Of a stretch of 22,340 nucleotides of DNA, positions 10,401 through 17,208 are shown in pieces (position 1 is the first letter of the stretch; each line of letters begins with the position of its first letter). The position numbers and the translations under genes were made by a program. Below the pieces are notes generated by a model that worked only from the letters and a program-made list of their open reading frames with translations, searched no databases and was not told where the DNA came from. The stretch lies in the IMG/VR virus record IMGVR_UViG_3300037961_000342, positions 1 through 22,340 of that record. One strand, written 5' to 3'. The stretch comes from a virus.

Positions 10401-11230
10401 ACTATCAAAAGTTAGCTGTTGTTCTAGCTCAGGCTGTTACAAGTAAATCCTATCTAGCTAGTATGCAAGACTTCGTTGATTTGTTTGCTGGTAAACCCGG
10501 ATCTTGGGAAAGGATTGTTGCTGGATTAGCTAATAACCAAATACCTCTTTCTTCTTTAAGAAATGAATTAGGTAAATTAATTAACCCTTACATGAAGGAG
10601 TTAAATTCTGGAATATGGCAATCTATTAGAAATAGAAACTTATATTTTGAAGGGTTAGATATTGATGGTGGACTACCAAATAAATATGACTTATTAAATG
10701 GTGAGCCTATTAAGGATTGGGACTTCCCAACTCGTATGTTTAATATGTTCAGTCCTGTGAACTTTAACTTTAAGCAGGGTGAAGGTAGAAACATGCTATT
10801 CAATAGTGGGTATGACATGAGAATGTCTACTTACTCTTCTCCTGATGGAATAGATCTCAGCTCATCACCATTACTTAGATCATTATTCCAAAAAGCTATA
10901 GGTAGTCAAAACCTTGAAGCAGAATTAGATAAGTTAGCTAAAGACCCTAAGATTATTGCTTCAATAAATCAAATGATTTATGACAGGAATAATGGACTTA
11001 GAGCTAATGACCCTATGCAATCTTATTACCATAATCAGGTTATACATGCTTTATTCACGAATGCTAGGAAAATAGCTTGGTCTGAAGTAAGAACTCATCC
11101 AGAAGCTTTGAGGTTATATCAAGAAGATAAAAGAATAAATATAAATAGTGCTAAATCGTTATATTCGACTTCGCAACATGACGTTAGTTCGGATGCAGCA
11201 AGTAATAATTTTTTACTCCCTTATAGATAA
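7487..11230 (+). CDS. Internal virion protein D (T7 gp16-like)
   Basis: A 1247-residue protein, the largest here, in the T7 gene 16 slot (T7 gp16 is 1318). The N-terminus is a Gln/Glu-rich helix and Gly linker, then an amphipathic/hydrophobic region (about residues 140-190: 'FGTMAAAIIPAAKVLGVSA'). The C-terminal part ends with a gp16-like helical region. I see no N-terminal lytic transglycosylase domain such as T7 gp16 carries, so cell-wall opening may be assigned elsewhere or be unnecessary. Start choice is uncertain: the ATG at 7487 lacks a Shine-Dalgarno, whereas an in-frame ATG at 7535 (residue 17) follows GAGGAGGT, though with only about 2 bases spacing. It forms the inner-membrane part of the ejectosome in T7. 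Confidence 0.85.
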   Translation: MELERDLNISLDAEEVMNSDIESQKDYEEAQQFHENREQNEYEMQRQVEQRQREFDDPRNEEGGGGSRGFFKELKSAVTGGVQDTASSLVTLPERAIDMFSGEMVEENKTEEGYDAESDNWFVDKNNPIETKTWWGGAIRSLVHFGTMAAAIIPAAKVLGVSAATTAFGSLVRGAAIGGVSDLASKYSQEENGLAILRDRFNFIDTPISTKDTDHPAMKTLKNVVEGMGIGIVFDGAAIMIGKGRKIFKGKKVIGDGSTVEVQKALAREQNVRGQVVEKAQQEMMTKPGYGAYKNKDISSSYQAAPTSTGKPVDVYNQLKRTRKEWGAETGSTDSLHTPVQLERTAISAEMAEDQVARVLSEFMSDAKIKQEIAAAKAKGTTLAEIWGDAADTAKRIFEGRNTSELTTDEFWKEMFEGRTVIKEGQVDEIKIWDPEKIAAADLVIGSLMKEIRDIGIAGRELYGIADLKAAEGPTKAMYDKIIAGLTQIKLSKMKTSGQLRAFAAGKTNLKQLHLEVNSQVGKTMEAFQLALDFAGNNRDDSLFKAIWETVSMSNEIHNLTDLDAWMRKKILGGEFNGKKKVGALTKELQGVMVNSVLSGPKTPMRAIMGTGSATFLRPISQALGAALTLDGQTLRTSLAEINGIVQAIPEAWSLFRSKLNAYWSGDISTIKNRFQEYSKGDEQWEMFGHWIETAEGVTEADKAAYYLANMARNANDNKWFTYSTKIMAATDDTFGYILARARAKSKAMREAFELQGKGRVTNIDPKTVSEFEEKFLKNIIDQDGNITDDALIFQKKEVTLTEDLQGFSKGLETVFNETPWAKPFFLFARTGVNGLKLTAKHTPIFNFLVKEFNDVVFGTAADLPKLKKYGIESMNDLRSAKALYKGRVAMGSSVIFMAAQHFMSGNLTGNGPTDRQKRRAWIDAGYKPRTITIGGVQVGYDAFEPFNLILSTVADIGDHSELMGEEWTKDNYQKLAVVLAQAVTSKSYLASMQDFVDLFAGKPGSWERIVAGLANNQIPLSSLRNELGKLINPYMKELNSGIWQSIRNRNLYFEGLDIDGGLPNKYDLLNGEPIKDWDFPTRMFNMFSPVNFNFKQGEGRNMLFNSGYDMRMSTYSSPDGIDLSSSPLLRSLFQKAIGSQNLEAELDKLAKDPKIIASINQMIYDRNNGLRANDPMQSYYHNQVIHALFTNARKIAWSEVRTHPEALRLYQEDKRININSAKSLYSTSQHDVSSDAASNNFLLPYR

Positions 11231-11241
11231 TCCACCCATCA

Positions 11242-11253
11242 ATCCTAAAGGAT
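11242..11253 (+). promoter_or_regulatory. Shine-Dalgarno within a small inverted repeat before the fibre gene
   Basis: ATCC (11242-11245), TAAA, GGAT (11250-11253) forms a 4-bp hairpin that contains the purine-rich AAAGGA ribosome site, 5 bases before the ATG at 11258. This is one of the few clear Shine-Dalgarno sites in the window. The stem is short, so regulation by folding is only a possibility. Confidence 0.4.
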
Positions 11254-11257
11254 CTCG

Positions 11258-13471
11258 ATGGCAACAACTGAAGAATTTAAAAACGGTGGGAGTACCTCCT
11301 ACTCGTTTTCAATTGAATATTTAAAGGCGAGTGACATCAAAGTTGAAATTGATGGCTCTCCGCTTACATACACAACAAATACAAACCCATCATCTGGTCA
11401 GTACAAAGTAGTTAGTACGACTGTTACACTCGGCGCAGCAGCAGCAGCCGGTTCAGGGAATGTTCACATATTTAGAGAAACTGATTTAGACACATCAGCA
11501 GCTGTATTTGCTGCTGGTTCGTCTATCAGAGCTGCCGACTTAAACGCTTGCCACGATATGGTTAGGCTTGCAAGTCAAGAACAACATCAATTACAAAGAA
11601 CTCCTGATATAAAAGATCAGGCTGTAACTTCAGCAAAAATTAAAGACGGAACTATAGTTGATGCTGACATTAGCGGAAGTGCTGCTATAGCACAAAGCAA
11701 GATTGCTACAGGTGCATTACCTAGTGGCATAACTGTTAACTCAGCAAACATAGTTAATGGATCAATAGTTAATGATGATATAAGTAACTCCGCAGCTATA
11801 GCTGGTTCAAAAATATTACCTAACTTTGGATCACAAAATATAGTTACTACTGGAACTGTAGATGGAAGAAACGTATCTGCTGACGGTACAAAACTTGACG
11901 GAATAGAAGCTGGAGCTACTGCTGACCAAACAAACGCAGAGATAAAAACAGCTTACGAAGCTAACGCAAATACTAATGAGTTTAGTGATGCAGAGCAGAC
12001 TAAGTTAGCTGGAATAGAAACCGCAGCTACTGCCGATCAGACTGCTGCTGAAATCAAAACTTTAATTCAGTCCGACAAGCTTGAGTTATCTGAGATAGAT
12101 ACTACATCTTTAGATAGTAGATATTTCACAGAAACTGAACTAACTAACGGAGCTTTAGACGGAAGATATTACACAGAAACAGAAGCTGAAGCTAAATTCC
12201 TTAGACAGGATTCAACAGAAACTATTGCTAGTGGAGTTACATGGTCTGGTACTGATTCCAAAGTAGCAACTACTGCTGCTATTGATGCAAGAATAATTGA
12301 CCTCCTCGAAGACGTAGGTGGATTCGTACCTTTAGCAAATGAAACTTCATTCCCTACAGCTAATCCGGATATTAACAATGGGGCTGGCACTGTGGTGTCT
12401 GTTAAAGCTGTATCAACAAATCTTACCCCCAGCTCCGGAACAGTCACCATTGCAAACGGTGCAGGAACTGGCAACACTGTCACTATTACAGGAGTAACAG
12501 GTGTAATACCTCAAGGTTTTGGAATGATACTTGAAACGACAAGTACATTACATACCTACGCATTCCACAGATTACAAGCAAAAGCAACTGAAGTTAGTAC
12601 TGTTGCTTCTAATATCACTAACGTTATTAACTGTGGTGCAAACTTATCTGATATTGAAAACTTTGCTGATTTATATCAGATAGCTACTTCAGCACCTACA
12701 ACAAGAGCTGACGGTACATCACTAACAGTTGGTGACTTGTGGTTTGATAGTTCTTCTAACCAAGTGATGATGGTTTATGACGGCTCCGCAGGAGACGGCT
12801 TCTCACCAATCACACCTAGTCAAGCAACTATTACAGCTATTAATAGTGTTTCTGGTCACGTTACATTTACAGAGGATTTAGGAAGTATTGCTGATGCTGT
12901 TAATACCGGCTCAGGAAATAACTCTATTAATACAGTTGGTGCAAACATAGCTGCTGTTAACACAGTTGCTTCTGACTTAAACGAAACTGTATCTGAAATA
13001 GAAACTGTTGCAGGGGCTATTTCAAATGTAAATACTGTTGGAAATGCAATAGCAAACGTTAACTCAGTAGGATCAAATATAAGCAACGTAAATGCTGCTG
13101 CAAGTAATGCAAGCAATATTAATGCTGCTGTTTCTAATGCGACAAATATAAACAGTGCAGTTTCTAATGCGTCAAACATTAATACTGTTGCTGCTTCTAT
13201 AGCTGATGTAAATAGATATGCTTCGGAATATGTAATACAAAGCGGAAGTCCATCATCTCCAAGCGGAGGAGATCTTTGGTACAACTCTACATCTAACACA
13301 CTTAACTATTACACAGGTAGTTCATGGGTAGGAATAGCTCCCGGTATTAGTGGAGTTATTAACGACCCTAACCCAGCTTTAGCAAATCATCTTGACTGCA
13401 ACGATAAGAACCTTACAGAGGTTGCAACAGTCAGTGGGAACAATTTACAAATAGATTTCGGTACACTTTAA
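11258..13471 (+). CDS. Tail fibre protein, T7 gp17-type anchor
   Basis: 737 residues. The first ~110 residues match the T7 tail fibre N-terminal domain: an early 'FKNGGSTSYSFSIEYL', then a 'SSIRAADLNACHDMVRLASQEQHQ' stretch equivalent to the part that attaches fibres to the tail tube. The shaft follows with 'ADGTKLDGIEAGATADQ' modules (two related copies around residues 205-260), typical of marine phage fibres. A long 10-residue-periodic region with N-I/V-N motifs (about residues 550-650) follows, flanked by two 'GDLWF/YNS' modules. The C-terminus stops without an obvious receptor-binding tip, and the next gene begins on the next base, so the distal function is likely supplied by that product. 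Confidence 0.9.
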   Translation: MATTEEFKNGGSTSYSFSIEYLKASDIKVEIDGSPLTYTTNTNPSSGQYKVVSTTVTLGAAAAAGSGNVHIFRETDLDTSAAVFAAGSSIRAADLNACHDMVRLASQEQHQLQRTPDIKDQAVTSAKIKDGTIVDADISGSAAIAQSKIATGALPSGITVNSANIVNGSIVNDDISNSAAIAGSKILPNFGSQNIVTTGTVDGRNVSADGTKLDGIEAGATADQTNAEIKTAYEANANTNEFSDAEQTKLAGIETAATADQTAAEIKTLIQSDKLELSEIDTTSLDSRYFTETELTNGALDGRYYTETEAEAKFLRQDSTETIASGVTWSGTDSKVATTAAIDARIIDLLEDVGGFVPLANETSFPTANPDINNGAGTVVSVKAVSTNLTPSSGTVTIANGAGTGNTVTITGVTGVIPQGFGMILETTSTLHTYAFHRLQAKATEVSTVASNITNVINCGANLSDIENFADLYQIATSAPTTRADGTSLTVGDLWFDSSSNQVMMVYDGSAGDGFSPITPSQATITAINSVSGHVTFTEDLGSIADAVNTGSGNNSINTVGANIAAVNTVASDLNETVSEIETVAGAISNVNTVGNAIANVNSVGSNISNVNAAASNASNINAAVSNATNINSAVSNASNINTVAASIADVNRYASEYVIQSGSPSSPSGGDLWYNSTSNTLNYYTGSSWVGIAPGISGVINDPNPALANHLDCNDKNLTEVATVSGNNLQIDFGTL
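13106..13195 (+). repeat. Tandem 30-nt repeats in the fibre shaft
   Basis: Three consecutive degenerate 30-base units begin with AATGC at 13106, 13136 and 13166, encoding decapeptides of the form N-A-S/T-N-I-N-x-x-x-S. More diverged units extend upstream to about 12900. The regular period suggests a trimeric repetitive shaft, and repeat number is likely to vary between related phages by slippage or recombination. Confidence 0.75.
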
Positions 13472-15031
13472 ATGGCTAAAAAATTACAATTAAGACGTGG
13501 TACTACAACTCAGCACGGGTCATTTACTGGTGCTGAAGGTGAATTAACTATAGATACTACAAAAGATACTGCTGTCGTACATGACGGTAGTACAGCAGGA
13601 GGAAGACCTCTTGCAAGACAAGATATGGACAACGTACCAGCAGGAACAATCCTTGGTACACAATTAGAAAACTCTGGCGTAACTGCTGGTCAATATGGTT
13701 CTAGCTCTGCTATTCCTATCGTCACAGTTGACGCTCAAGGTCTAGTTACCGCAGCTTCAACAACTGCGATTGACAGCACAACTATTGCAAACGGTTCGTC
13801 AAGCGTATCCGTAGCAAACAACGGTGCTATTACATCTAACGCTAACCACGATTTTTCTGCTGGTATTGACGTAACAGGAGAAATAACTGGAGATAAACTC
13901 ACTCTCGAAGATGATGGTTCAGCTAGTCCAATCTTAAATATTAAGACTGACGATCAAAACCCTTGGGGTCTTCGGTTAGGAAACGACACATATAGTACTA
14001 ACGACAATCATGGTATGATGTCTTACCTCAATAATGGTGGGGAAGGTTATTTCTTTATCAGAGGTAACGGCGCATACAAAGATATGCACTTTAGTCAGAG
14101 TGATGGTACTGCTAATAAAATAGTTATTAAACTTGAAGCTGCTGACCAATCTGCTGAACTTTACGCAGGGGGAAGTAAAAAGTTTGAAACTGACTCTAAT
14201 GGTGTTACGGTAACAGGAAATATCGCAGTATCAGGAACAGTTGACGGTAGAGACTTAGGTTCTGATGGAACTTATTTAGATTCTTTATATGGTGGCTCTA
14301 ACGGAGTTATTGATGATGATGTAACCGTACAAAGCACTGTAGCTCAATCTGACAACTCAAATAAAATTGCTACAACTGCATATGTAAGAACAGCTATTGC
14401 TAACGCTGATGCTTTTCCTTCTGGAACAAAGATGTTGTTTCAACAAACATCAGCTCCTACAGGTTGGACAAAGATAACATCTAGTGTAGACAACAAAGCT
14501 CTTAGACTTGTATCTGGTTCAGTAGGTAGTGGTGGTAACGCAACCTTTACAGCAGCATTTTCTAGCTATACACCAGCTGGTAATGTGGGTACAAGTGGAA
14601 ACTCTACTGCATCATTTAGTGGAAGTGTCAGTGGTAATACAGGGAACTCTGGAGGGTCAGCTACAAGTAGTGTGGCAACCGGTGGTTCAGTAAACAACCA
14701 TACGTTGTCCAATAACCAGATGCCTAGCCATAGTCATAGCACTTCATTTAGTCGTCATAACAACTATTACAGTACTGACCGTCCACAATGGACAGATAGT
14801 GGATCTGGTTCTAGAAACTTTGGTACTAACAACTCAGGTGGAAGTGGCTCACACAGTCACGGATTCACTGGGGGTAGTCACAGCCACAACATAAGCGACC
14901 ATGTACACAGTTTTAGTGGAAACATCAGTGGTAATACTGGAAACCATACTCACTCTGGAGGTAGTTTTACAGGTACTGCAAGAGATTTTGCTGTTCAATA
15001 TGTTGACGTAATCGTATGCTCTAAAGATTAA
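13472..15031 (+). CDS. Distal tail fibre / tip protein with HxH-rich C-terminus
   Basis: 519 residues. The N-terminus ('KKLQLRRGTTTQHGSFTGAE', then 'GELTIDTTKDTAVVHDG') is the small domain found at the start of many phage tropism/fibre proteins. The middle has fibre modules, including a 'GTVDGRDLGSDGTYLD' motif shared with the preceding gene. The C-terminus is tail-collar-like: 'MLFQQTSAPTGWTK' (about residue 325), a Gly/Ser/Asn-rich region, five His-x-His motifs (residues 420, 461, 470, 477, 492) and the ending 'YVDVIVCSKD'. In T4 gp37, HxH motifs of a trimer coordinate iron ions in a needle tip; a similar tip is inferred. Start abuts the upstream stop. Likely receptor-binding component. Confidence 0.85.
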   Translation: MAKKLQLRRGTTTQHGSFTGAEGELTIDTTKDTAVVHDGSTAGGRPLARQDMDNVPAGTILGTQLENSGVTAGQYGSSSAIPIVTVDAQGLVTAASTTAIDSTTIANGSSSVSVANNGAITSNANHDFSAGIDVTGEITGDKLTLEDDGSASPILNIKTDDQNPWGLRLGNDTYSTNDNHGMMSYLNNGGEGYFFIRGNGAYKDMHFSQSDGTANKIVIKLEAADQSAELYAGGSKKFETDSNGVTVTGNIAVSGTVDGRDLGSDGTYLDSLYGGSNGVIDDDVTVQSTVAQSDNSNKIATTAYVRTAIANADAFPSGTKMLFQQTSAPTGWTKITSSVDNKALRLVSGSVGSGGNATFTAAFSSYTPAGNVGTSGNSTASFSGSVSGNTGNSGGSATSSVATGGSVNNHTLSNNQMPSHSHSTSFSRHNNYYSTDRPQWTDSGSGSRNFGTNNSGGSGSHSHGFTGGSHSHNISDHVHSFSGNISGNTGNHTHSGGSFTGTARDFAVQYVDVIVCSKD

Positions 15032-15327
15032 TGACACAATTAAAACCCGGGACACTCTGCCCATTAATCGGGGAAAACTGTCGTGGATTGGAATGTTCTT
15101 GGTACACCCAAGTACGAGGTAACAATCCACAAACAGGTGAAGAAGTTGATGAATGGGGCTGTGCAGTTACTTGGCTGCCAGTCCTTCTTATTGAAAATTC
15201 TCAACAACAAAGACAAACAGGAGCAGCAGTTGAATCATTTAGAAATGAGTCTGTTAATACCAGAAACATGTTAGCTGCTATGACTGAATTGCCAAAATTA
15301 AAACCAATAATAGAACATGACAACTAA
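15031..15327 (+). CDS. Small four-cysteine protein, unknown function
   Basis: 98 residues, overlapping the fibre gene as TAATG, so probably translated from the same message. It has four cysteines (10, 17, 22, 44; spacing C-x6-C-x4-C-x21-C) in the N-terminal half next to several Trp residues, followed by a Gln-rich helix 'IENSQQQRQTGAAVESFRNE'. The cysteine spacing suggests a zinc or Fe-S site, but none is demonstrated. Its place directly behind the fibres suggests a fibre-associated or assembly role, or the first gene of the accessory cassette. An overlapping +2-frame ORF at 15083-15274 is a shadow. No named family is recognised with certainty. Confidence 0.75.
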   Translation: MTQLKPGTLCPLIGENCRGLECSWYTQVRGNNPQTGEEVDEWGCAVTWLPVLLIENSQQQRQTGAAVESFRNESVNTRNMLAAMTELPKLKPIIEHDN

Positions 15328-15721
15328 AAATGTATGTGTAGTCGTCCCAGATAAAATAGTTTCTGTAGATGGAGAAACTTACCATATAGAAACTTGGTCC
15401 TTTGACGATTCAAAAACTTGGGCTATTCAATGGAATGGTTCAACAAAAACAGGAGATATTGAACCAGCTCCTGTAAACGGAAAGATAGAAAGCGGTAACG
15501 AAGATATTACAGAAAGTGATTACAACGCGAAAGTAAAACCTTATGTAGACGCTTGGGAAGTTGAAAAGGCTAGACAAGCAAAATTAATAGAGGATCAAAA
15601 AAAGTTAGATGCTGAAGCGTTGGCAACTAAAATTGCAAACCGCGCAGCTGTTAGAAAGTTAGGCAAGATACCTGTTGAAAATCAGATAGCACACTATCCT
15701 AAAGACGCTACAGAGATATGA
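15317..15721 (+). CDS. Hypothetical protein with beta N-terminus and Lys-rich helix
   Basis: 134 residues, overlapping its neighbours at both ends (11 nt upstream, ATGA downstream). The first ~70 residues look beta-rich ('VVPDKIVSVDGETYHIE', then 'TWAIQWNG'). Residues about 80-115 form a charged helix, 'AWEVEKARQAKLIEDQKKLD', possibly coiled-coil. The sheet-plus-helix plan and the position after fibre genes resemble phage tail fibre assembly or chaperone-like proteins, but that is only suggestive. No catalytic motif is seen. Confidence 0.7.
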   Translation: MTTKNVCVVVPDKIVSVDGETYHIETWSFDDSKTWAIQWNGSTKTGDIEPAPVNGKIESGNEDITESDYNAKVKPYVDAWEVEKARQAKLIEDQKKLDAEALATKIANRAAVRKLGKIPVENQIAHYPKDATEI

Positions 15722-16227
15722 TTCAGCAGCTATTCTCTATACCTGTATTTAGTACTAAGGTTAAAAACTTTGATCAAATACAGAATGAAATTACTAGGGG
15801 ACTTAAGAACAGTAAATTTTCTATGAACCCACTTTGGGGGAGTACTCATTACTTATCAGACCCTACATTTTCAGAGAATTGGCTTGCTAAACACAGTTGT
15901 AACACCCTACTTTCTGAAATAGATACTTATTTAAAAGAGTATCAAGATGATGTATATACAATGAAAGATTCTTGGGTAGCTTTATTTAAAGAACACAATT
16001 ATGGACATATTCATCATCACGGCATAGGAATATCAGGAGTTTATTATTATAAAGTTAAAGGTAGTACAGGTAATTTATTTTTTAAAACAAACAGGGATTG
16101 GCAAGGTAGAGTAGACATAGAAAGTGAAGAGGGTCGTTTGTATTTATTTCCTAGTGATCTCGAACATGGGATTACTACTAATACAACTAATACATCAAGA
16201 ATTAGTATCTCATTCAACTTCAAATAA
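15718..16227 (+). CDS. 2-oxoglutarate/Fe(II)-dependent oxygenase (oxygenase 1)
   Basis: 169 residues. It begins 'LFSIPVFSTKV' and carries the features of the small phage/bacterial 2OG-Fe(II) oxygenase family: a His cluster 'HIHHHGIGISGVYYY' (H97, H99-H101), 'GRLYLFPSDLEHGI' with the distal metal ligand H150, and 'SRISISFNF' with R161 as the likely 2-oxoglutarate-binding arginine. Such enzymes hydroxylate proteins, nucleic acids or small molecules using Fe(II), O2 and 2OG; the substrate here is unknown. Start overlaps the upstream stop as ATGA. The TAA stop overlaps an ATA that appears to start the next gene. Similar genes are common in marine cyanophages. Confidence 0.85.
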   Translation: MIQQLFSIPVFSTKVKNFDQIQNEITRGLKNSKFSMNPLWGSTHYLSDPTFSENWLAKHSCNTLLSEIDTYLKEYQDDVYTMKDSWVALFKEHNYGHIHHHGIGISGVYYYKVKGSTGNLFFKTNRDWQGRVDIESEEGRLYLFPSDLEHGITTNTTNTSRISISFNFK

Positions 16228-16580
16228 TAGAAATACCTCAAACCCCTGTTATAGAAACTATATCAATACCTTTACCTACCGGAGACGTTCCTTACTATAA
16301 ACCTTTAGTCGTTCCACCTAGTGATTTAACACGACCAGATGGTGTACAAGCTGAAGCTACAGAAGAAACAGATACAGGTATAAGGAATGTCAATATTCCA
16401 ATCGTAGATTTTGATGTACCTTTACCAGAAAATGAAATATTAATTACTGCATCGACAACCGCAGTAGTTTCAGTAGCTGCAACATTAACAGCTACGGCAG
16501 CCTTTAAATGGGTTGTAACAGCTATGAAACCAATACTAAAAACTACATGGAAGAAGTTAAGCAACCGAAGAAAGGGTTGA
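16227..16580 (+). CDS. Cryptic membrane protein, apparent ATA start
   Basis: An open frame of about 117 codons fills what would otherwise be a 280-base gap. It reads 'IEIPQTPVIETISIPLPTGD', then 'VPYYKPLVVPPSDLTRP', an acidic stretch, 'IPIVDFDVPLPENEILITAS', an Ala/Thr/Val-rich hydrophobic segment suitable as one membrane helix (about residues 77-101), and a basic tail 'KLSNRRKG'. Codon use and composition look coding. There is no ATG, GTG or TTG at the front (the first ATG, 16523, is near the end). ATA 16227-16229 overlaps the preceding TAA exactly as ATG does in the TAATG overlaps at 1070, 15031 and 17666. The frame is open from 16206, so ATT 16212 or ATA 16224 are alternatives. Pro-rich, presumably an envelope-associated protein; function unknown. 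Confidence 0.68.
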   Translation: MEIPQTPVIETISIPLPTGDVPYYKPLVVPPSDLTRPDGVQAEATEETDTGIRNVNIPIVDFDVPLPENEILITASTTAVVSVAATLTATAAFKWVVTAMKPILKTTWKKLSNRRKG

Positions 16581-16855
16581 TAGGAAAACTAAAAGACATG
16601 AGTGATGAGAAGGAACATACATTAGAAGTCCTAGGAACCTTAGTTAGATTAGGCGTTGTTGTCTGGTCTGGTTTCATAATCACTATGAACTACATAGATA
16701 TACCGATGGTGAAGAAGTCTGGGAATAGCGATATCACTTTCGTAGCCAGCGTTTTTACGGGAGCCCTAGCCACATTCGGCTTGACTACCGGGAAGAACGG
16801 TAATGGCAAACCACCAATATGCCCTATGGCAAATAAAGATAAACCAAAAGCATGA
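16547..16855 (+). CDS. Small two-helix membrane protein, holin-like
   Basis: 102 residues from the ATG at 16547; a longer in-frame ATG lies at 16508, but most of that extension overlaps the upstream gene and looks non-coding. The N-terminus is basic ('EVKQPKKGLIGKLKD'). Two hydrophobic helices follow at about residues 29-50 ('TLVRLGVVVWSGFIITM') and 63-80 ('TFVASVFTGALATFGLTTG'), then a polar Gly/Asn/Lys tail. Small size, two helices and charged tails resemble class II holins, which open the inner membrane at lysis. No endolysin is visible in the window to confirm a lysis cassette, so another membrane role is possible. It overlaps the next gene as ATGA. Confidence 0.65.
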   Translation: MEEVKQPKKGLIGKLKDMSDEKEHTLEVLGTLVRLGVVVWSGFIITMNYIDIPMVKKSGNSDITFVASVFTGALATFGLTTGKNGNGKPPICPMANKDKPKA

Positions 16856-17208
16856 AGAAACTAATTCTGCTTTTAGCTCTGTTATCACCCAGCATAGCTA
16901 GAGCCAACACAGTCACTCCCCAGTTCACTACAGGGAGTATGAACTCAACGACCACTACGACTCAAACTATTGTGGAGACGGAGCAACGTCAGGTCTTCGG
17001 AGCTGAAGTTAAAACGTGGTCAGGTAATAACGTAACTGCATCTGGAAACTTATCAGATACAGCTACAACATTTTCAGTAACTAACGCCACCCTACCGTGG
17101 AACTTAGAAACAACAACAAGAAGCGCAGGCTTAGTAGAGCAAATAGATTACACCAGAAACTACACAATAAACTCTACTACTACTTCGCTGTCTGTCTTCT
17201 CTCAATAA
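16852..17208 (+). CDS. Exported Thr-rich protein
   Basis: 118 residues with a clear Sec signal peptide: basic start, hydrophobic core and Ala-x-Ala cleavage site ('KKLILLLALLSPSIARA', cut before Asn19). No lipobox cysteine is present, so it is soluble or outer-surface rather than a lipoprotein. The mature part is very rich in Thr/Ser/Asn, with short beta-like stretches and no Cys. Function unknown; envelope or outer-membrane association is plausible. Its last 112 bases also lie within the next gene in another frame, and its start overlaps the preceding stop (ATGA). Confidence 0.72.
   Translation: MKKLILLLALLSPSIARANTVTPQFTTGSMNSTTTTTQTIVETEQRQVFGAEVKTWSGNNVTASGNLSDTATTFSVTNATLPWNLETTTRSAGLVEQIDYTRNYTINSTTTSLSVFSQ

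Noticed and set aside
13106-13195. CRISPR-like regular repeats
   Set aside because: The 30-base period is in-frame coding repetition of a fibre shaft without unique spacers.
12856-13299. 147-codon minus-strand ORF in the fibre gene
   Set aside because: It is the mirror of the repetitive Ala/Asn/Val shaft; low-complexity sequence keeps the opposite strand open.
16212-16235. Programmed -1 frameshift joining oxygenase 1 to the next frame
   Set aside because: The -1 frame does continue, but there is no X-XXY-YYZ slippery heptamer at the join (the codons are AAC TTC AAA TAA), so re-initiation is preferred; not fully excluded.
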